Origin: Pempheris klunzingeri
Lineage: Eukaryota > Chordata > Actinopteri > Acropomatiformes > Pempheridae
DNA: 64,000 nt
Direction of reading: 5' to 3'
Assembly (NCBI RefSeq): GCF_042242105.1
Contig: NC_092030.1
Coordinates: 4,441,501-4,505,500 of the forward strand
Below, one piece after another: positions 1 to 13,932 of the stretch (the first letter of the stretch is position 1; each line of letters opens with the position of its first letter). The notes below the pieces were generated by a model, which saw only the letters and a list, made by a program, of their open reading frames with translations, searched no databases and was not told the origin of the DNA. A program made the position numbers and the translations under genes.

Positions 1-3000
1 TGAGACAGGCAGTTTAGCATCTACTGTATGTCTGCCATGGAGCCTTTCATCTTATTCTGAGGACCTTAAGGGCATCCAGAAAGGGAACGATACAATGGAA
101 TATTACCCATTATTGGCTGTTAGAGGGGGGATAACTGTCTAATACAGTGCAATATTCCCTCTCTCATCTCCCAAACGCAACAGAGAAGTGAAAAAAGAAG
201 AGCACATGACAAAGTAGTCATTGGGGCATTGAGAGGATTGACTATTGAATGGAAAAGAACACATTAAGCTAATGGATGAGGCCAATGGACTGCTCTTCAA
301 CCCCCACAGCCTTCAAAAACCATCTACAACCTCTGTGCATTAATGTATCATCCAGCAAAGTCGTGCTTGGACATTTCCTGTCCTCCTGGGATGCTTTTCA
401 TGGGTGCATTTTGGAAGAGAATATTCATCCTCGTATATATTGTCCAAAAAAATGTATAGCAACTCAAGGCTCATTTTACAGCACTATGCTGCTTAGTTAG
501 CTGTTAGGTAAGGCTATGCTACTTTTTTCCTTTCATGTTGAACCGAGGGCAGACTTTACAATACAGTGACTCACTATGGCCCCTGAGGTATAAAGAATTG
601 CTAGGAGACAGGACGGGCCAGGGCTAGCTAGTTAGTGTGCTAACTTCAGTAGATATCTCTGCAGCACAGTGCATAGGCTTCTTTGATGTTACGTCACTAC
701 TGTTATTTCTTCACATTCTTCAGTGATTCAAACTAAAATTCTGGCTGGGTCTTACGTTTTGTACCTTTAAACAACTGAAGGCAATCCAAGAGGACAGAGA
801 AACCTCCCCGTCACTGATGACAAGGACGAAGGCAGCACTATGAGACTTCACGTTATTTTAGAGCTGAAGTGTGACAGCAGAGGCCTGATGGGATTCTGTA
901 AACTGAGCAGAATTATTGATATGTGGTTCGTTTTCGTGACATACCCATAGGGAAGGTAGATTCACCTTGTTTCAAGGTGGGCTGACAGCAGGTCGTGCAA
1001 CAGTTGAAGCAGCTTCTCTCACGACTGTTTTAACCATGAGCGTGAATTGTGAAAATTCCAGAAATTCCAGTGAGACCGTGATATTTGTGTTGAGGTCACT
1101 TTATGACATCCTCTAATTTTGCTTCCGGTGGCTAACCCGTTTGGGCAGCAGATGCACAAAGGATAACATCCACACTAACATACTGAAAAAGCTTTATGTC
1201 CCACGGTTTGATGTGAATAATTACCAAATCCACAGTTAGACACAATCATCAGAATAGGCTGCTTTCGTTGCCCAGTGTGGTTAAGGACTGCCGTCTCTTT
1301 TGTCAACCTTCAAAGTGCACTTTCCTCATCCAGCTGGCAGGCTTGTTGGAGTAATGCTTGCCTTCAAGAACCACTGAATGCTTTACACATAAGAGTCAAA
1401 GGTTATGGGGGCAGTGGACCGCAAAAAATTCTTCATTATACTGCTGGTCAATAAATTCTAGGTCTCTGTTGGGGTATTGGTGTATGGGGGGGATACTGAC
1501 GACAAAAGATTTGAGAGAGCTTAAGGCAAATTTGAGCATCAGATTAAGCCTCAGTCTGCAGGTTCACCAAACTCACTTTTGGCGGTTTGAATACACAGTG
1601 TCATCTGTTCACCCTTCCTTGTATGTTCAAAATAAAAGCTGGGACAGTGAGGTTTTAAAGCACCAGATGGAAACAATCAGTGTTTGGTGTCTATATTATC
1701 TTAAAAATCTAAATCGGCATAAGCACTAAATGTTGCCAAATGATACACTTATAAACTGAGAGTAAAATTAATTTCAAAGTAGTTACACAGTACATCATAG
1801 CAGCATTCTGCATGGTTGCCTGTGGCTACGTTCAGCATGTCGGCAGAATGGACGGAGCGCAAATCTCGAAGACTTGAGTGTGACCTGTGCTCTCAGAGTT
1901 TGCCTTGTACTCTCTCAAATCTTTTGTTGATAATATACATCCATATTGGCGGAAGTGATCTCAGCCTCTCGTGCCCTCAGGGGACTGTAATCATAATAAA
2001 ATCCATGCATTGGGAAATGGAGCCAACATGGCCATTCATATTATTACTTCAGCTGTAGGCAGCCAACAGACGACGCAGACGGATGTGAGAGCAAAACAAC
2101 ATGGTGAAGGCTCCCTCACCTCAGCCACTTATTTTCAAATGGGAAGAAGATCAATACAGTTAGTGTGAGTTACTACAGCAAGGAGAAGATGCATCATTCA
2201 CACTGAAAGCAGTGTTTTTAATGTTTTTTTTTTTTTATGCTACTTTGTTGAAAATATCTCTAATGCTCCTGAGCAACAAGAAGCTTTTAACTCTTATCTC
2301 GTGATGAAAATTGAAAATGACTCCTGCGTCTATAGAATTTTTGTTGTCAATATGTTTAGCAGTAACTTTTGCTATAAAATAACTGAACATTATGTAAAGG
2401 TTTAGGACTCGCAAAAGGACATTTAGTTCAATCAGTCTATGTGAAAGCATTGACAGAGGGGCTAGAGAGTTACAAAATCAATTTATTCACAATAAGGTGC
2501 ACAACAGTTGCAAAAAAGCTGAACAGATAATTGAGGAAATTCCTATAGGGAGTGCTGCATGTCAGGGTATCACACCCCAGTACTTTGGTCATGCACTGTT
2601 AAGTTCAGTACCTGATCTTGATGTAGTTTGTTTGGTCTGTTGATTAAGATATAAGTTAGAAAATACCCCTGGAGTGGAGGACTCAGTTTACTAATGAGGT
2701 GTTGCAGTGAGTGATTCTGCAGATGCATGCAGGTCTTTCAATGATACTTTGACACTGAAACAGTCATTTTTGTCATTTACACATTGTTGCATGTGGTGAC
2801 GAAAACTGTAATACTTTTTTTATTGTAATGTCATCGTTTTTTACATTAACATCTGTTGTTTACCCCGCCTCTCTTGTAATCAGTTTGGCAATATCCTGTC
2901 AAGCACTTAAAGGGAAATTACCCACATTGTAATGCCACCAAACTGGTTGAAAAGTTGGCAGTGCTTTCCTTTAAGGCTGTGCTCCTGTCTGAACAGCTTG

Positions 3001-3394
3001 TTTAAGCTGCTCTACTGGGAAAGCTAGAGAAGCAGTGCTTTGAAATTTTATTGTTAACATGGTCAAATGTGTCTCTGACCACCTCCGGAAGTGTTTTTTT
3101 TGGCGGTCAGGTTAATGTCCATTCACGATGTGTCTCGAGTGCATTTACACCTTTTGGTTAAGTGCTTTCTGGTTACAATCCAGACAAATGTACCAGGTAA
3201 ATGGGGTCACATTTGAAGTGCACTAAACCACTCCTAGGCTAATGGTTTGAGACAGAAATAATTATTTGATGCATTCACTGTAGGGTACTTTGAAAAATGA
3301 TGTGATGAGGAAAAACAACATATTGGAGACTTTGGATTTGGATATGACAAATAAACTCAGGGCCTCAGGTCTATTAAGGTGTTTCAACTAAATG

Positions 3395-3430
3395 TAATAA
3401 TAATAATAATGATAATAATAATAATAATAA
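3395..3430 (+). repeat. (AAT)n microsatellite
   Basis: Twelve trinucleotide units of AAT/ATA with a single interruption (ATGATA). Confidence 0.9.
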
Positions 3431-4357
3431 CTCACCAGCATCATTCTCAGACAATTCATGACCCTGATGTTATAACGTCTGTCAGCAGTCGTAATATCTT
3501 TCATGGTTTCTAACCTCAGCATAACCTTAGTCTGACAGTTTTGCAGGAAAAGGTGCTCCTGTTGCATTACAATAACATTCAGGATTTTAAAGACCTTATC
3601 TCCTGAAACTGTCCATGCGTGTTCCAGTGGGAGGTGCTATGTCATCTTCACCAATGTAGGAAGGATGAAAACCAAATTATTAGACACACAACAACTGATT
3701 CCCACTCCGCACTGACTGATGGACTTGAGCTTTTGTTGTGGAAATCCTGGCACAGTGAGTGGGACAAAAAAACAGAAGCGTGACTCCCTCTGAGACATCG
3801 GCCTATCTCCTTGTTTGGATGCTATCTTTGGTGCAAACTCACATTGGGAAAAGTGTTGTTCTCAACTGAAGACTTGTGCTCACTTGAATGCCGGTCGGAG
3901 AGCCAGAGAGCTCAGTGTGTGATAATTGTGATACTGTATTCACAGGGTTTGAAAACAAGCATCCATCAAAATGCACAGCAACTGTATAGTATGTGTCACT
4001 TTTCATTATAGCATCTGTCGGAACAAGCTCATTAAATCACACCCCCCCCCCCCAGAGCTAATTGACCCACAGCAAACTTGGGAGAAGTATTCTAGCGGTG
4101 GTTGTCTTCGCTTTTTACCTTTAATTGCACTTTTTTCACCCTGGGTTTCACCTCTCAGGCTATTTTCAGGCTGTTCTTCCTTATTGGTGGAGGTTGTTTG
4201 GGCTTTATGCAGTCTGAAATACCTGTTGGTAATACTTAAGGGCTCTTAATGGTGCTTCCAACTTTGTTTTTGAGTTAAAAATCATTTAACCTGTATTTCT
4301 ATTTAGAGTTAATCTTCTGTTAAAAATAAGCTAGAATTGAACATCACTTTTAAGTTT

Positions 4358-4794
4358 TGTTCTAGGGTTGGACTCAAAAGCTGGGTAGAAAACAAGACTT
4401 TACTGAGAAAGGGTTAGTATGGCAGACAAGAGGAGACAGGTTGAGGCTTGAGATTTTGGAGGAGTGGCAGCAGGTGGAGGGAACAGTAGACAAAGATGCA
4501 GAGAGAGGTGTGAGTGACTGGTGGAGACGGGAGAGTAGAGATAAATATGTCAGGAAAAATCACACAAAATTCAGCTCTAGTGTCTGTACCACTTGATAAT
4601 GACTGACAAACTGCAAAGCGCAGAGTGGACCAGGTTTAAAATGCTGCGGGTCGGTGATTGGATGGGCATCAGGTGTGAAGCTGAACGACCTGCAGGTGAG
4701 TCATCTGGCAGCTCCGCCCACACACCCAGATAAAAGAGGGATGGAAAACAGGAAGACAGTGGGGAAAGGAGGGAGACTAGACAGACCTATAACA
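4358..4794 (-). mobile_element. possible solo LTR in reverse orientation
   Basis: The ends are TGTTCTAGG at the left and CCTATAACA at the right, similar inverted termini of the TG...CA form. Read on the minus strand it shows an LTR-like order: a GC-rich U3 part with CACCTG motifs, a TTTAAA box, and AGTAAAG ahead of the end. I could not find a target duplication (AGTTT versus TGGGA), so boundaries and class are uncertain. Confidence 0.35.
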
Positions 4795-7654
4795 TGGGAT
4801 ATCTGTAAGAGGGAAATAAAATAGAGGAGTCAGATATTTACTGTAAGGAGTTGGTAGACACCAACATCAGGTAAAGAAGAGTGGGAATACTGGACTTGCA
4901 TTCTTCAGGTGGTCGTAACTGAATGGATGCAAATGTTTCTGCTGGATGTGTAAATAGGCAACTAACAAGCTTCTAACAACTTTACTGTAGCCACCTTAAA
5001 CATCATCTTGTTTCCACTTTGGGTGGGGCTAATCATTTAACCCCAGGACCTCCTAGAAGGTGAAGTGCAGGGGATCCCCCCCCCCCCAGAAAAAAGCAGT
5101 GAGCAGTGAATAACTACAAAGCACAATTTCATCTCAAACACAATATTCCATTTGTACTGTTTCCAATGACCGTTACACAAAAACACACATCAGCAATGTA
5201 CCACACACTCTCTGGGAGAGAATAAATAAAGGATGGGGAAAACTGTAGGAGTCTAACATTTAGATGCTACTGGGAGTTTTTATTCAAGTAGCTGTCTGTC
5301 TAACTTGCCTCCACAATCAATTTTTGCTGCATTATACAGACAGATTATGAAGAGCTGGTGGGCACAGAAGATGACAGATTACATAGAGTACCAATTAAGC
5401 TGCTTCAGTAAAATATCAAATTATACTTTTGGCATGAAGGAGAGCAATGTGAACACTTTTGTACTGCTGTGTGAACTTCATATCTACAAAAATACAGAAT
5501 TTCTCTCAAGATATCACAAAATCAAAACGCCATTGAAGGTAAATAGACCCATCTGCACCACAGACATAAATGTCTCCAGGAAAAACTTAAAACACCATCA
5601 TGAAAGACATTCATTCATCAAAATAATGAGAATTTATGGAGGTAAGTGACAGAAATATCTCTGGAGAGAACACAAAGAGCCTCACTCTTTTATTCTGATA
5701 CATGTGCATGTAAATCAAAACAGCTATGTTGCTATCAAATCTGATGGTAAATTGCTATAATCTATCAAAAAAGAAGGCATCATAGGTTATATTGTTGACA
5801 AATGTCAGCATTTTCACCTTTTTCTACCAAAAGATAGAGAAAACCACACCGATACAAAAAAGAAAATACTGTGTGCAGCATTCTGATTGTCTTTGTTTGC
5901 TTCATTTGACAACATAAAGTCGACTGATCCAGGTTGAAATGGGACAGAATGAGGAATTACATGCAACCAAATTGGCAACCTAGAAACATGGTTGGTGCCT
6001 CACCCAGTGAGCACTCTTCTTAATCAAATAAGTACTTAAATCTTCTTCATATGACTTGGTATACGGTCCTATTTTTAAATCCTCCCTCTTAACCTTTTGA
6101 CCACCATGTATCCATTTTTGAAGCAGTCAGAGCGGCTTCACCCAAGAAACAGGGCATCCATAACAGTGCATCTGCAATAAGTGGCAGTCCATTTCCTTTC
6201 ACATTAAGGCCCGGCCAAAGGGAAAGGTTTTTTTTCCGCCTCTCATTGTGCACAACAGCATATCCGTCTTTCATCTAATCCAGTGACTCGATCAATTATG
6301 CATGCAAGCTAAGCACGCCTTTCTTATTCAAGTACATGAGAGCATCACAGCTGATAGAGCGAGGCGCCAAGGTGTTTGCGTATAATGACTTGGTGTCGTC
6401 ATTATGCTTTATTTCTCTCCTGCTTTATGGTCACACCATCAACTCTCATGATACTCTCAGGAGCGTCAAGAGGAATCTTTGGAGTTCATTCAGTCATTTG
6501 ATATCTTGACCACCTCCACATCAACCTGCAAATGTGTCCTAAAATAGATTTTAGTCATCATGCGATCTTAAAAAGCCCTGCTCACTGAGGCTGAAAAGAC
6601 TGCTACAAAGGGATCTGTATGTATGTCACTGTGTATCCTGGCATTAATGATGGCATTAAAGGCCTTAAAAACCTGCTTGCTCTATCAGCCTTTTATTAAC
6701 GGTGATGTGGTTCTCTATGAACAGACCTGTTTCTGCTAGTGTCTAGTTTATTTTCACATGACAGATTACTGTATTTGTGTTCTTGTCTTCTCCTTAGCAA
6801 TATGTGAATCAAAATCTGATGCCAAGTGTGACAATGTTTGCTGTTAGTATTTTGCAAGGCCATTGTCAAACAAAACTCACCTGATCTGTTATCGGATTTA
6901 CTCACTTGTCATAGTGCGATTTTTGCATTAAATTCAACTCTGGTGATTACCTAGCATCAAGTGACAGTTCAGAGCACAACCTCACCTTTCCCTTCTTCCA
7001 CAGCATTGCCAGGTGCCCTGCTCTTTCCCTCTTCTCCCCTCTTGTCCTCACCTTCTCCCTAGCTGCCAGCGTGGCCTCGGTGCTCGGCAGGCTAATAACA
7101 TTAAAGCGCTGCGGCATGTGGGCACACCCACTGACATGGACATCTGTCACATTTTCAGGCACTGTCCCCCAAAAAAAGAAACCCTTCTCGAGGTTCATGA
7201 ATAGTGGGTGCTTGTTTATCGATTCGTGAGAATAACATACATATGCCTAATGCTTGTTATTAATATTACTGCAACCCAGGGCAGCAAATGGCAAACTCAG
7301 ATGTGACCCTGTAATCTTGAAGTAGTACAGCAAGGAAACTAACAGGTAGCACTCTGGGAAATATGACTAAGATGAATTAGTTTAAATGCCAGAGTGGTCA
7401 GTACTCTTCTTTTTTATTTGTCCAGCCCTGACTGCTAGTGAGATTTCGTTTTTTTTTTATAGAAGTTTGAGGACAGTTTGAATACCTTTGGGAATAGTTT
7501 TTGTCATTGACATTTGAAATCCGATAAATGAAATAATGTACAATTGAATTTGCTTTGCTTGAATTGCTTTGTGCTGAAGTTGATTGTTGTCTATTTGGAC
7601 ATGAATGAATATAGGTGCTCTTTTCTCCTCCCATCTTCTATAATGACAAGGGGC

Positions 7655-7825
7655 ACGGCTCTGGAGACCCCCACCATCAGGTTCACATTTGTGGGTTTTT
7701 CATTCCATTCAGGATGAACTGTACCAACTTTGGTAAACCGTCATGAGCATCAGCTGTACTTTGTGTTTTCTGCTAATTAAATCAAATGTTAGCATGCATG
7801 TGAGCATGTTAGCGATATAACCATC
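7655..7825 (+). repeat. decayed teleost interspersed repeat (copy 1)
   Basis: It contains CACCATCAGGTTCACATTTG, CATCAGCTGTACTTTGTGTT and AATGTTAGCATGC...GAGCATGTTAGC, phrases I associate with a very common teleost interspersed repeat whose family name I cannot state with certainty. Another fragment of what looks like the same family lies at 26730. Confidence 0.5.
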
Positions 7826-7894
7826 TTACACTACACAAGCATGAGGACACCAAATCCCCCAAATGAGATGTGATTGGTGAGCATTTCAAACATT

Positions 7895-8115
7895 GGCACA
7901 AAATTGCTTCTTGAACAGCCTCCACTCTTCTGGGAAATCTTCCTGTAATATTTTGGAATTTGGCTGCAGGGATTCGTTCCCCTTCAGCTACTAGAGCATT
8001 AATGAAGTCAGCCGCTGATGTTGGGGGGTAAGACCTTGGTCACAGTTGGCGTTCAAAGTCACGTCAAAGGTGCTGGGTGGGGTTGAGGTTGGGGCCAATC
8101 AAATTCTTGGGTGAA
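7895..8115 (-). mobile_element. remnant of a Tc1-like transposase 3' end
   Basis: The minus strand resembles the C-terminal coding part of a second Tc1 lineage, different from the element at 12452. It covers the segment after SPDLNPIEH, with degraded equivalents of LRxxPTSVPDL and WAQIPTDTLQNLVESLP. Many substitutions and indels have destroyed the frame. A sister fragment is at about 58660. Confidence 0.6.
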
Positions 8116-11100
8116 GCATTTTCCTTATACACAATTTGGAACAATGTTGCATTTTTATTTCAAGCATGTCACATTGTTTACTTGGTACATGAACACACAT
8201 CATATATCAAAACTGAATACCTGACAAATTGTAATGAATACCTGAGGAATGGCTCCAATTAGCAAGCGTGCTCAGCCAGAGCCTTCTCTGTTTATTTTCA
8301 TGTAATAGAGTTGTAGCATGAGATATTTTACTTATTAACATGCCCAGTGATTTGGGGAGGCAGCTGTACTGTAATTGTGGAGGATGTGCGGAAGAAAGTA
8401 ATTAGATCATCGCAACGCTGTGTTTTGCCTGCAGCTGTCTGTTTTTCATCAGTTTTCTAAACGGGTTTGTCATATCCCTCCTTCGTCTACACAGAAGTCC
8501 AATTACATCTTTACTGTATTTGTGGACGATAATTCACAGAGCATTGGAAGATGGCTGTTTAATATGCACTGGATATGGCAATGGGTTCAACACAATGTCC
8601 AAGGGGGTCTTTTGATTTGAATAAATAAAGTTGCGTTCAAATTAAGGAGAGAGCAGCTAGCTTTCAAGTGATGGAGCATCTGTCTTTGATTTTTGTACTT
8701 TAAGACAGGAAACCATATTGTAAACAATGTCTTACAATTTTCTTTTCACCCACCAGCACACAACACAAATGTGTCTTGACTGAAGAAGAAGTAGTACAAT
8801 GACTTGATATTACTGTGTATGTTTTCTTTGCTTTTGTAGTTTGACATCCAGACTCCTGACCACTTCCTGTCTATTGCGATCTTCCCCCATCAGGTGCATC
8901 TGAAACACGAGGGTTTCCATTACAGGGTCCTATCAAATATTCAATTGTGCTAAAATGCTCTGTTGGGCTGCTGCCATGGAAATATGGACAGTCATTTGTG
9001 CTCTAAACATTATCTACATCTGATTTCTGAGATCTGGATTGCAGAAGAGGCAGGCAGGTGCTTCTCATATGTGCCGCTAATGGCTTTTCCTTTCATTACT
9101 ACCATCCTCAGAGTTGCACAGAGATTAACCTCCATATATTAAAAAGATGAAGATGTCAAGAGTGGAAACAATTCTGATAAATAAACAAGGGAACGAAAAC
9201 CTCACTGAAAACTTCCAGAGGCCCTATTCTCAGTCGAAGTTAGGAGGCTCAACCTGACTCTGGTGGTCTCAGATGGTGTTTCTGTTTCTGTCACTTCATG
9301 GCTAATTAATTAACCCTGCCAGGTCCTTTCAGAGCCCTCTGCAGCAGAAGCAGGTTACCTTGGTAGCCACTGATCACACTGCGTCTCTGCATGTGCTCTG
9401 AGCAGAAAGTACTCCAAGGTGATGGTGGAGTAAACATCTCCTCTTTCCTGAGATATTTATAGTCAATCCAAATGTTCTATTTCTGACAATTTCTCAAAAT
9501 CTGTTAAATACATCAGATCAATATCATGTAAAGATGATATTTGCAGTAAATTCATAGTGGTTGCAAGGTTACCTGTACATCTTATCTGCGTTTCAGTGCA
9601 GGGATGCATAGTGTGCATGTCATTTTCACAAATAAAAATACAGTTTCTATTTGCACCCAGGTGAAAACAGTCACACAGCAGCCATTTGGTTATCTACACC
9701 GTTTAGTCCATCAATACAAACCTAGGTTAGACTGGATGTAGGGCATCAAAAGAAAGGAGGATGACTTCTAAACATCTAAAAAAGAAATGACAAAAAGAAA
9801 AGGTGGGAATATTTAAAAAGTTTATCAAGCACAACCTATTTCAAAACCATCTACTTAGTGTATTGCACTATTAAAGCAAGAGATGAATGATTATCAGCCC
9901 TCAAATTCATTATTCAGCCTGTCTGCCTTAAGACAGATTAATTTCTTTTATCAGAGACGAAAGCTTCCTCTGCTCCTGAATCTGCTTGCTAAATGTATAC
10001 GTTTTTCAGCATAGATTGATAATTGCTGTCAGAAAATGAAGTTCATTGCATTGCAATTGCTCAGACAAATCTAATATGGATTCATAAAGTCTCCCTTTGA
10101 TATATTATTGTCTATGCAGCTTTGTGCTATAATATAAAAACAGAAGTGTCACATGACTCTTCGGATCCTTGTTGTGTTTTATTCGCAAATATTAGCTTTG
10201 GAATTGGAGTTTAAAGAAATTCAAAGATTAAAATGAAGCTGTGTTTCGTTTAAGGATTAAAATATTGTTATTAGGAGTTGACGTACAATACCACTCCTGC
10301 AAAATGTGTTTTTATATCACCCGTATCTTCTCGTTAACGATTTATTTCACAACCCTGGCATCTTGGAAAAGCTACAGCTCAAAGTGCTCACATTTGAAAA
10401 ATATGTAGTTCCCTGTTCACTACGGGAGATAAATGAGGTAAATTTTCTTGCTGTGCTAGCAGGAGTTACAGCCTGTCCCTATTACTCCATCCAGGCCATA
10501 AATAGGCACAAACCTGTGACACATTTAATTAAACTCAAAAGCTCAAGCTGTCAGACGTTGTGTTTGGCCCTCCCCTCTTTTGGTCCTAATGGATGCTTGC
10601 GGTCCATAATGCCTCAGTGCCAGATCCACTGTGTCAGCTCTCGGGATTGATGCTGAATAATGGGGCTTTGTCAGAACTGGTAAGAAATTTACACTGTCAG
10701 ACGAGGACGTCAAATTGTCTGAGGGAAAGGAAAACATCTTCAAATTGTTAATCAATCACAAAGATTGAGGAAATGACCATGTGTACATTTTGAATTAAAT
10801 TGGGGGAAGTGATAAAATTGTGTAACACGTGACAGGTAATTTGTGAAACCAAGATGATAAACAATGCTCTGTCACAGCAAATCCTCTGATCTGGTTTGAT
10901 GAGGAGGAGAAATGACATTGTTTGGATGAAGCATCGATTTAATGGGGATGCTAGAGCAGGATTTGACGGCAGGTAGCATCTGGATAAAATCACACCAACT
11001 GTGCTTAGTCAGGAGGTAAACCACATGTCGCTGAATGAGCTCCACAATGTGACAAAGAGCAGCTGTGCTCCAGATTAGTCAGTGTTCTTCATCTCTGCTT

Positions 11101-12451
11101 TGTCATACTGTTCTGCAGTGATGGACAGGTAGATAAGAGATTAGCATTTGGCAGCAGTCTATCGAATTTCAGTGTGACTATGGAAATCCAGTTTCCACTT
11201 CATTCTGTCATATCATCCAGGAGTGTGTGAGTGTGGGATAAGCTACTCCAGAGGAGTCGCATTAGGGGTGGTCTTGAAGAGAGGGGACAGTTATTTAAAG
11301 CTATAATATACAGCAATTTTACATTAAGATAAAAATAATTTATGACCATCTATAGCTTCTGTAATGGGACAACTGCAGTGATTAGTAATTAACACAGGGC
11401 ATAACTTGTTTGTAGCTGTAAACACAACAGTCTCATATCATTAAGGATTTAAGTCCAATCTTCACTTTTAGCTCAGTTTTTGGTCCCCACCAATCCCTGA
11501 ATATTTGGCCCTTTAGCTGCTGAAAGCTCCACTATGTTCACTTGCAAACTTTAGTCTGAGCAGCAAGACTGAACCAGAACCATACAGCTGTGAGCCAGAA
11601 ACCAAAACAATAAGCTGAAAAGCTCCGTGGAGTTCTCCACCACACGCAACCGTTTTCACATACAAGTATACAACCCATTGATTGAATAATGAAAAAATTG
11701 TTTCTGCTTATTAAGAACTGTCTAGCTTTGCTATCTGCTTCTTCACCTCATCTGGCGGTGCAACACGTGAAGCTGTTATTTATAGTTGGGTACTAAATAT
11801 ATTCGGCACACTTTGTCTTACCTGATCTGACTTGACTCAGACGGTCCCTGCTGCAATGTTTTAATGAAATCATTTGAGCAAAACATGAATGCCCCAAAGA
11901 CACTGATGTTTGTGCAGCTGTTACACCTGTCTTACAACAGTTAACATTAATTTCACCAATTTGTAGTTAAACAACAGACTGGTTATCAAAAGTGCATGTG
12001 CCACAGAACATTTTAGTGTGGATTTTAACAGTCATTCAATTCCCAGCTTTCAGAGATATGTGTCACAACAGAAAACTGCCTCATTTTGAATAAACTAGGA
12101 TGGTTAGAATCTGGGATATGCAACATCATTCTGGACCTTTAGCTTTAAGGATATGAGCTGTAAAGTATGCTCATGTTGAATACAGTTTGAAAATGCTCAC
12201 CTGGAAGCAGGAGGTGTCTGATTTTCACAACTTCCTCCCCCTCAGATGTTCGAGTCCTTGTTCCAAATTGATAAGCTGTTTACCTTGAAATAGCTTGTGA
12301 CGTAAGATGTTTTTTTTTTAAATTTTAAACCAGATCTGCAGCTTCGCAGTGCTTTTTTTCTTACCGTTTACCTCCATTCTCAGGGCCGTGGTCTTGGAGT
12401 TTAATCATGTACAATTATATAAGGGACAGTATGTCACTCGAACTGTATATA

Positions 12452-13932
12452 CACTGAACAAAAATATAAATGCAACACTTTTGTTTTTGCTCCCATTTTT
12501 CATGAGCTGAGTTCAAAGATCTAAAACTTATATAAATAAAAACAAAAACCCATTTCTCTCAAATATTGTTCACAAATCTGTCTAAATCTGTGTTAGTGAG
12601 CACTTCTCCTTTGCCGAGATAATCCATCCCACCTCACAGGTGTGGCATATCAAGGTGCTGATTAGACAGCATGATTGTTGCACAGGTGTGCCTGAGGCTG
12701 GCCACAATAAAAGGCCACTCTGAAATGGGCACTTTTGCTTTATTGGAGGGGTCTGGGGGGGGTCAGAAAACCAGTCAGTATCTGGTGCGACCACCATTTG
12801 CCTCACGCAGTGCAACACATCTCCTAGAGTTGCATAGAGTTGATCAGGTTGTTGATTGTGGCCTGTGGAATGTTGGTCCACTCCCCTTCAATGGCTGTGC
12901 CAAGTTGCTGGATATTGGCAGGAACAGATCCTTGCAACATGGGGCTGTGCATTATCATGCCGCAACATGAGGTGATGGTCGTGGATGAATATCACAACAA
13001 TGTGCCTCAGGATCTCGTCACGGTATCTCTGTCCATTCAAAATGCCATCAATAAAATGCACCTGCGTCCATAACCCCACCGCCACCACTCGAGCCACAAC
13101 GTTGACATCAGCAAACTGCTCACCCACACGACGCCACACACACTGTCTGCCATCTGCCCTGAACAGTGAAAACTGGGATTCATCCGTGAAGAGAACACCT
13201 CTCCAACGTGCCAGACGCCATCGAATGTGAGCATTTGCCCACTCAAGTCGGTTACGGCGACGAACTGCAGTCAGGTCCAGACCCCGATGAGATTGACGAG
13301 CATGCGTATGAGCTTCCCTGAGATGGTTTCTGACAGTTTGTGCAGAAATTCTTAGGTTATGCAAACCGATTGTTGCAGCAGCTGTCCGGGTGGCTGGTCT
13401 CAGATGATCTTGGAGGTGAACATGGTGGATGTGGAGGTCCTGGGCTGGTGTGGTTACACGTGGTCTGTGGTTGTGAGGCCGGTTGGATGTACTGCCAAAT
13501 TGTCTGAAACGCCTTTGGAGACGGCTTATGGTAGAGAAATGAACATTCAATTCACGGGCAACACCTCTGGTGGACATTCCTGCAGTCAGCATGCCAATTG
13601 CACGCTCCCTCAAAACTTGCAACATCTGTGGCATTGTGCTGTGTGATAAAACTGCCCGTTTCAGAGTGGCCTTTTATTGCGGCCAGCCTCAGGCACACCT
13701 GTGCAACAATCATGCTGTCTAATCAGCACCTTGATATGACACACCTGTGAGGTGGGATGGATCATCTCAGCAAAGGAGAAGTGCTCACTAACACAGATTT
13801 AGACAGATTTGTGAACAATATTTGAGAGAAATGTTTTATTTTTTTATATAGAAAATGTTTTAGATCTTTGAGTTCAGCTCATGAAAAATGGGAGCAAAAA
13901 CAAAAGTGTTGCGTTTATATTTTTGTTCAGTG
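12452..13932 (-). mobile_element. Tc1-like DNA transposon with about 285-bp inverted repeats
   Basis: The 1,481-bp element is flanked by TA dinucleotides (12450-12451 and 13933-13934), the Tc1/mariner target duplication. Both ends begin CACTGAACAAAAATATAAA in opposite orientation. Similarity continues inward to about 12737 and 13645, giving terminal inverted repeats of about 285 bp. The central part encodes a transposase on the minus strand. The repeats are very similar but not identical, so the insertion is not extremely recent. Related termini are common in teleost genomes. Confidence 0.92.
12888..13634 (-). pseudogene. Tc1-like transposase, internally deleted (248 aa frame)
   Basis: The start ATG at 13634 opens a helix-turn-helix DNA-binding region (RERAIGMLTAGMSTRGVARE) and then a second HTH. 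The DDE catalytic core follows with the first Asp in LFTDESQFSLF and the second in RHDNAQPHVARI. Immediately after that, near 12931, the frame jumps into sequence that in intact relatives encodes the far C-terminus (an ANIQQLGTAIE-like reading, now in another frame) and stops. The third catalytic acidic residue and its SPD-PIEH context are missing. The copy should therefore be catalytically dead but could be moved in trans. Confidence 0.88.

Larger units (their letters stand above)
1..12449. other. gene-free stretch left of the Tc1 element
   Basis: No exon-like open frame that I can assign. Apart from the repeats listed separately, it is mostly single-copy-looking AT-rich sequence. Parts near 6090-6500, 8255-8640 and 10400-10680 have a mixed composition free of obvious repeats. 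The ORFs here (for example 1358-1729 and 5305-5649) have no recognised family and no supporting splice sites or start context. Confidence 0.6.

Noticed and set aside
1358..1729. 123-aa ORF near the left end
   Set aside because: No recognisable motif and no splice or promoter context.
5305..5649. 114-aa ORF followed by a GTAAGT donor-like sequence
   Set aside because: No recognised family, weak start context, no acceptor or partner exon, and AT-rich random-looking composition.
12671..13646. Several plus-strand ORFs inside the Tc1 element
   Set aside because: They are shadows of the minus-strand transposase and its inverted repeats.
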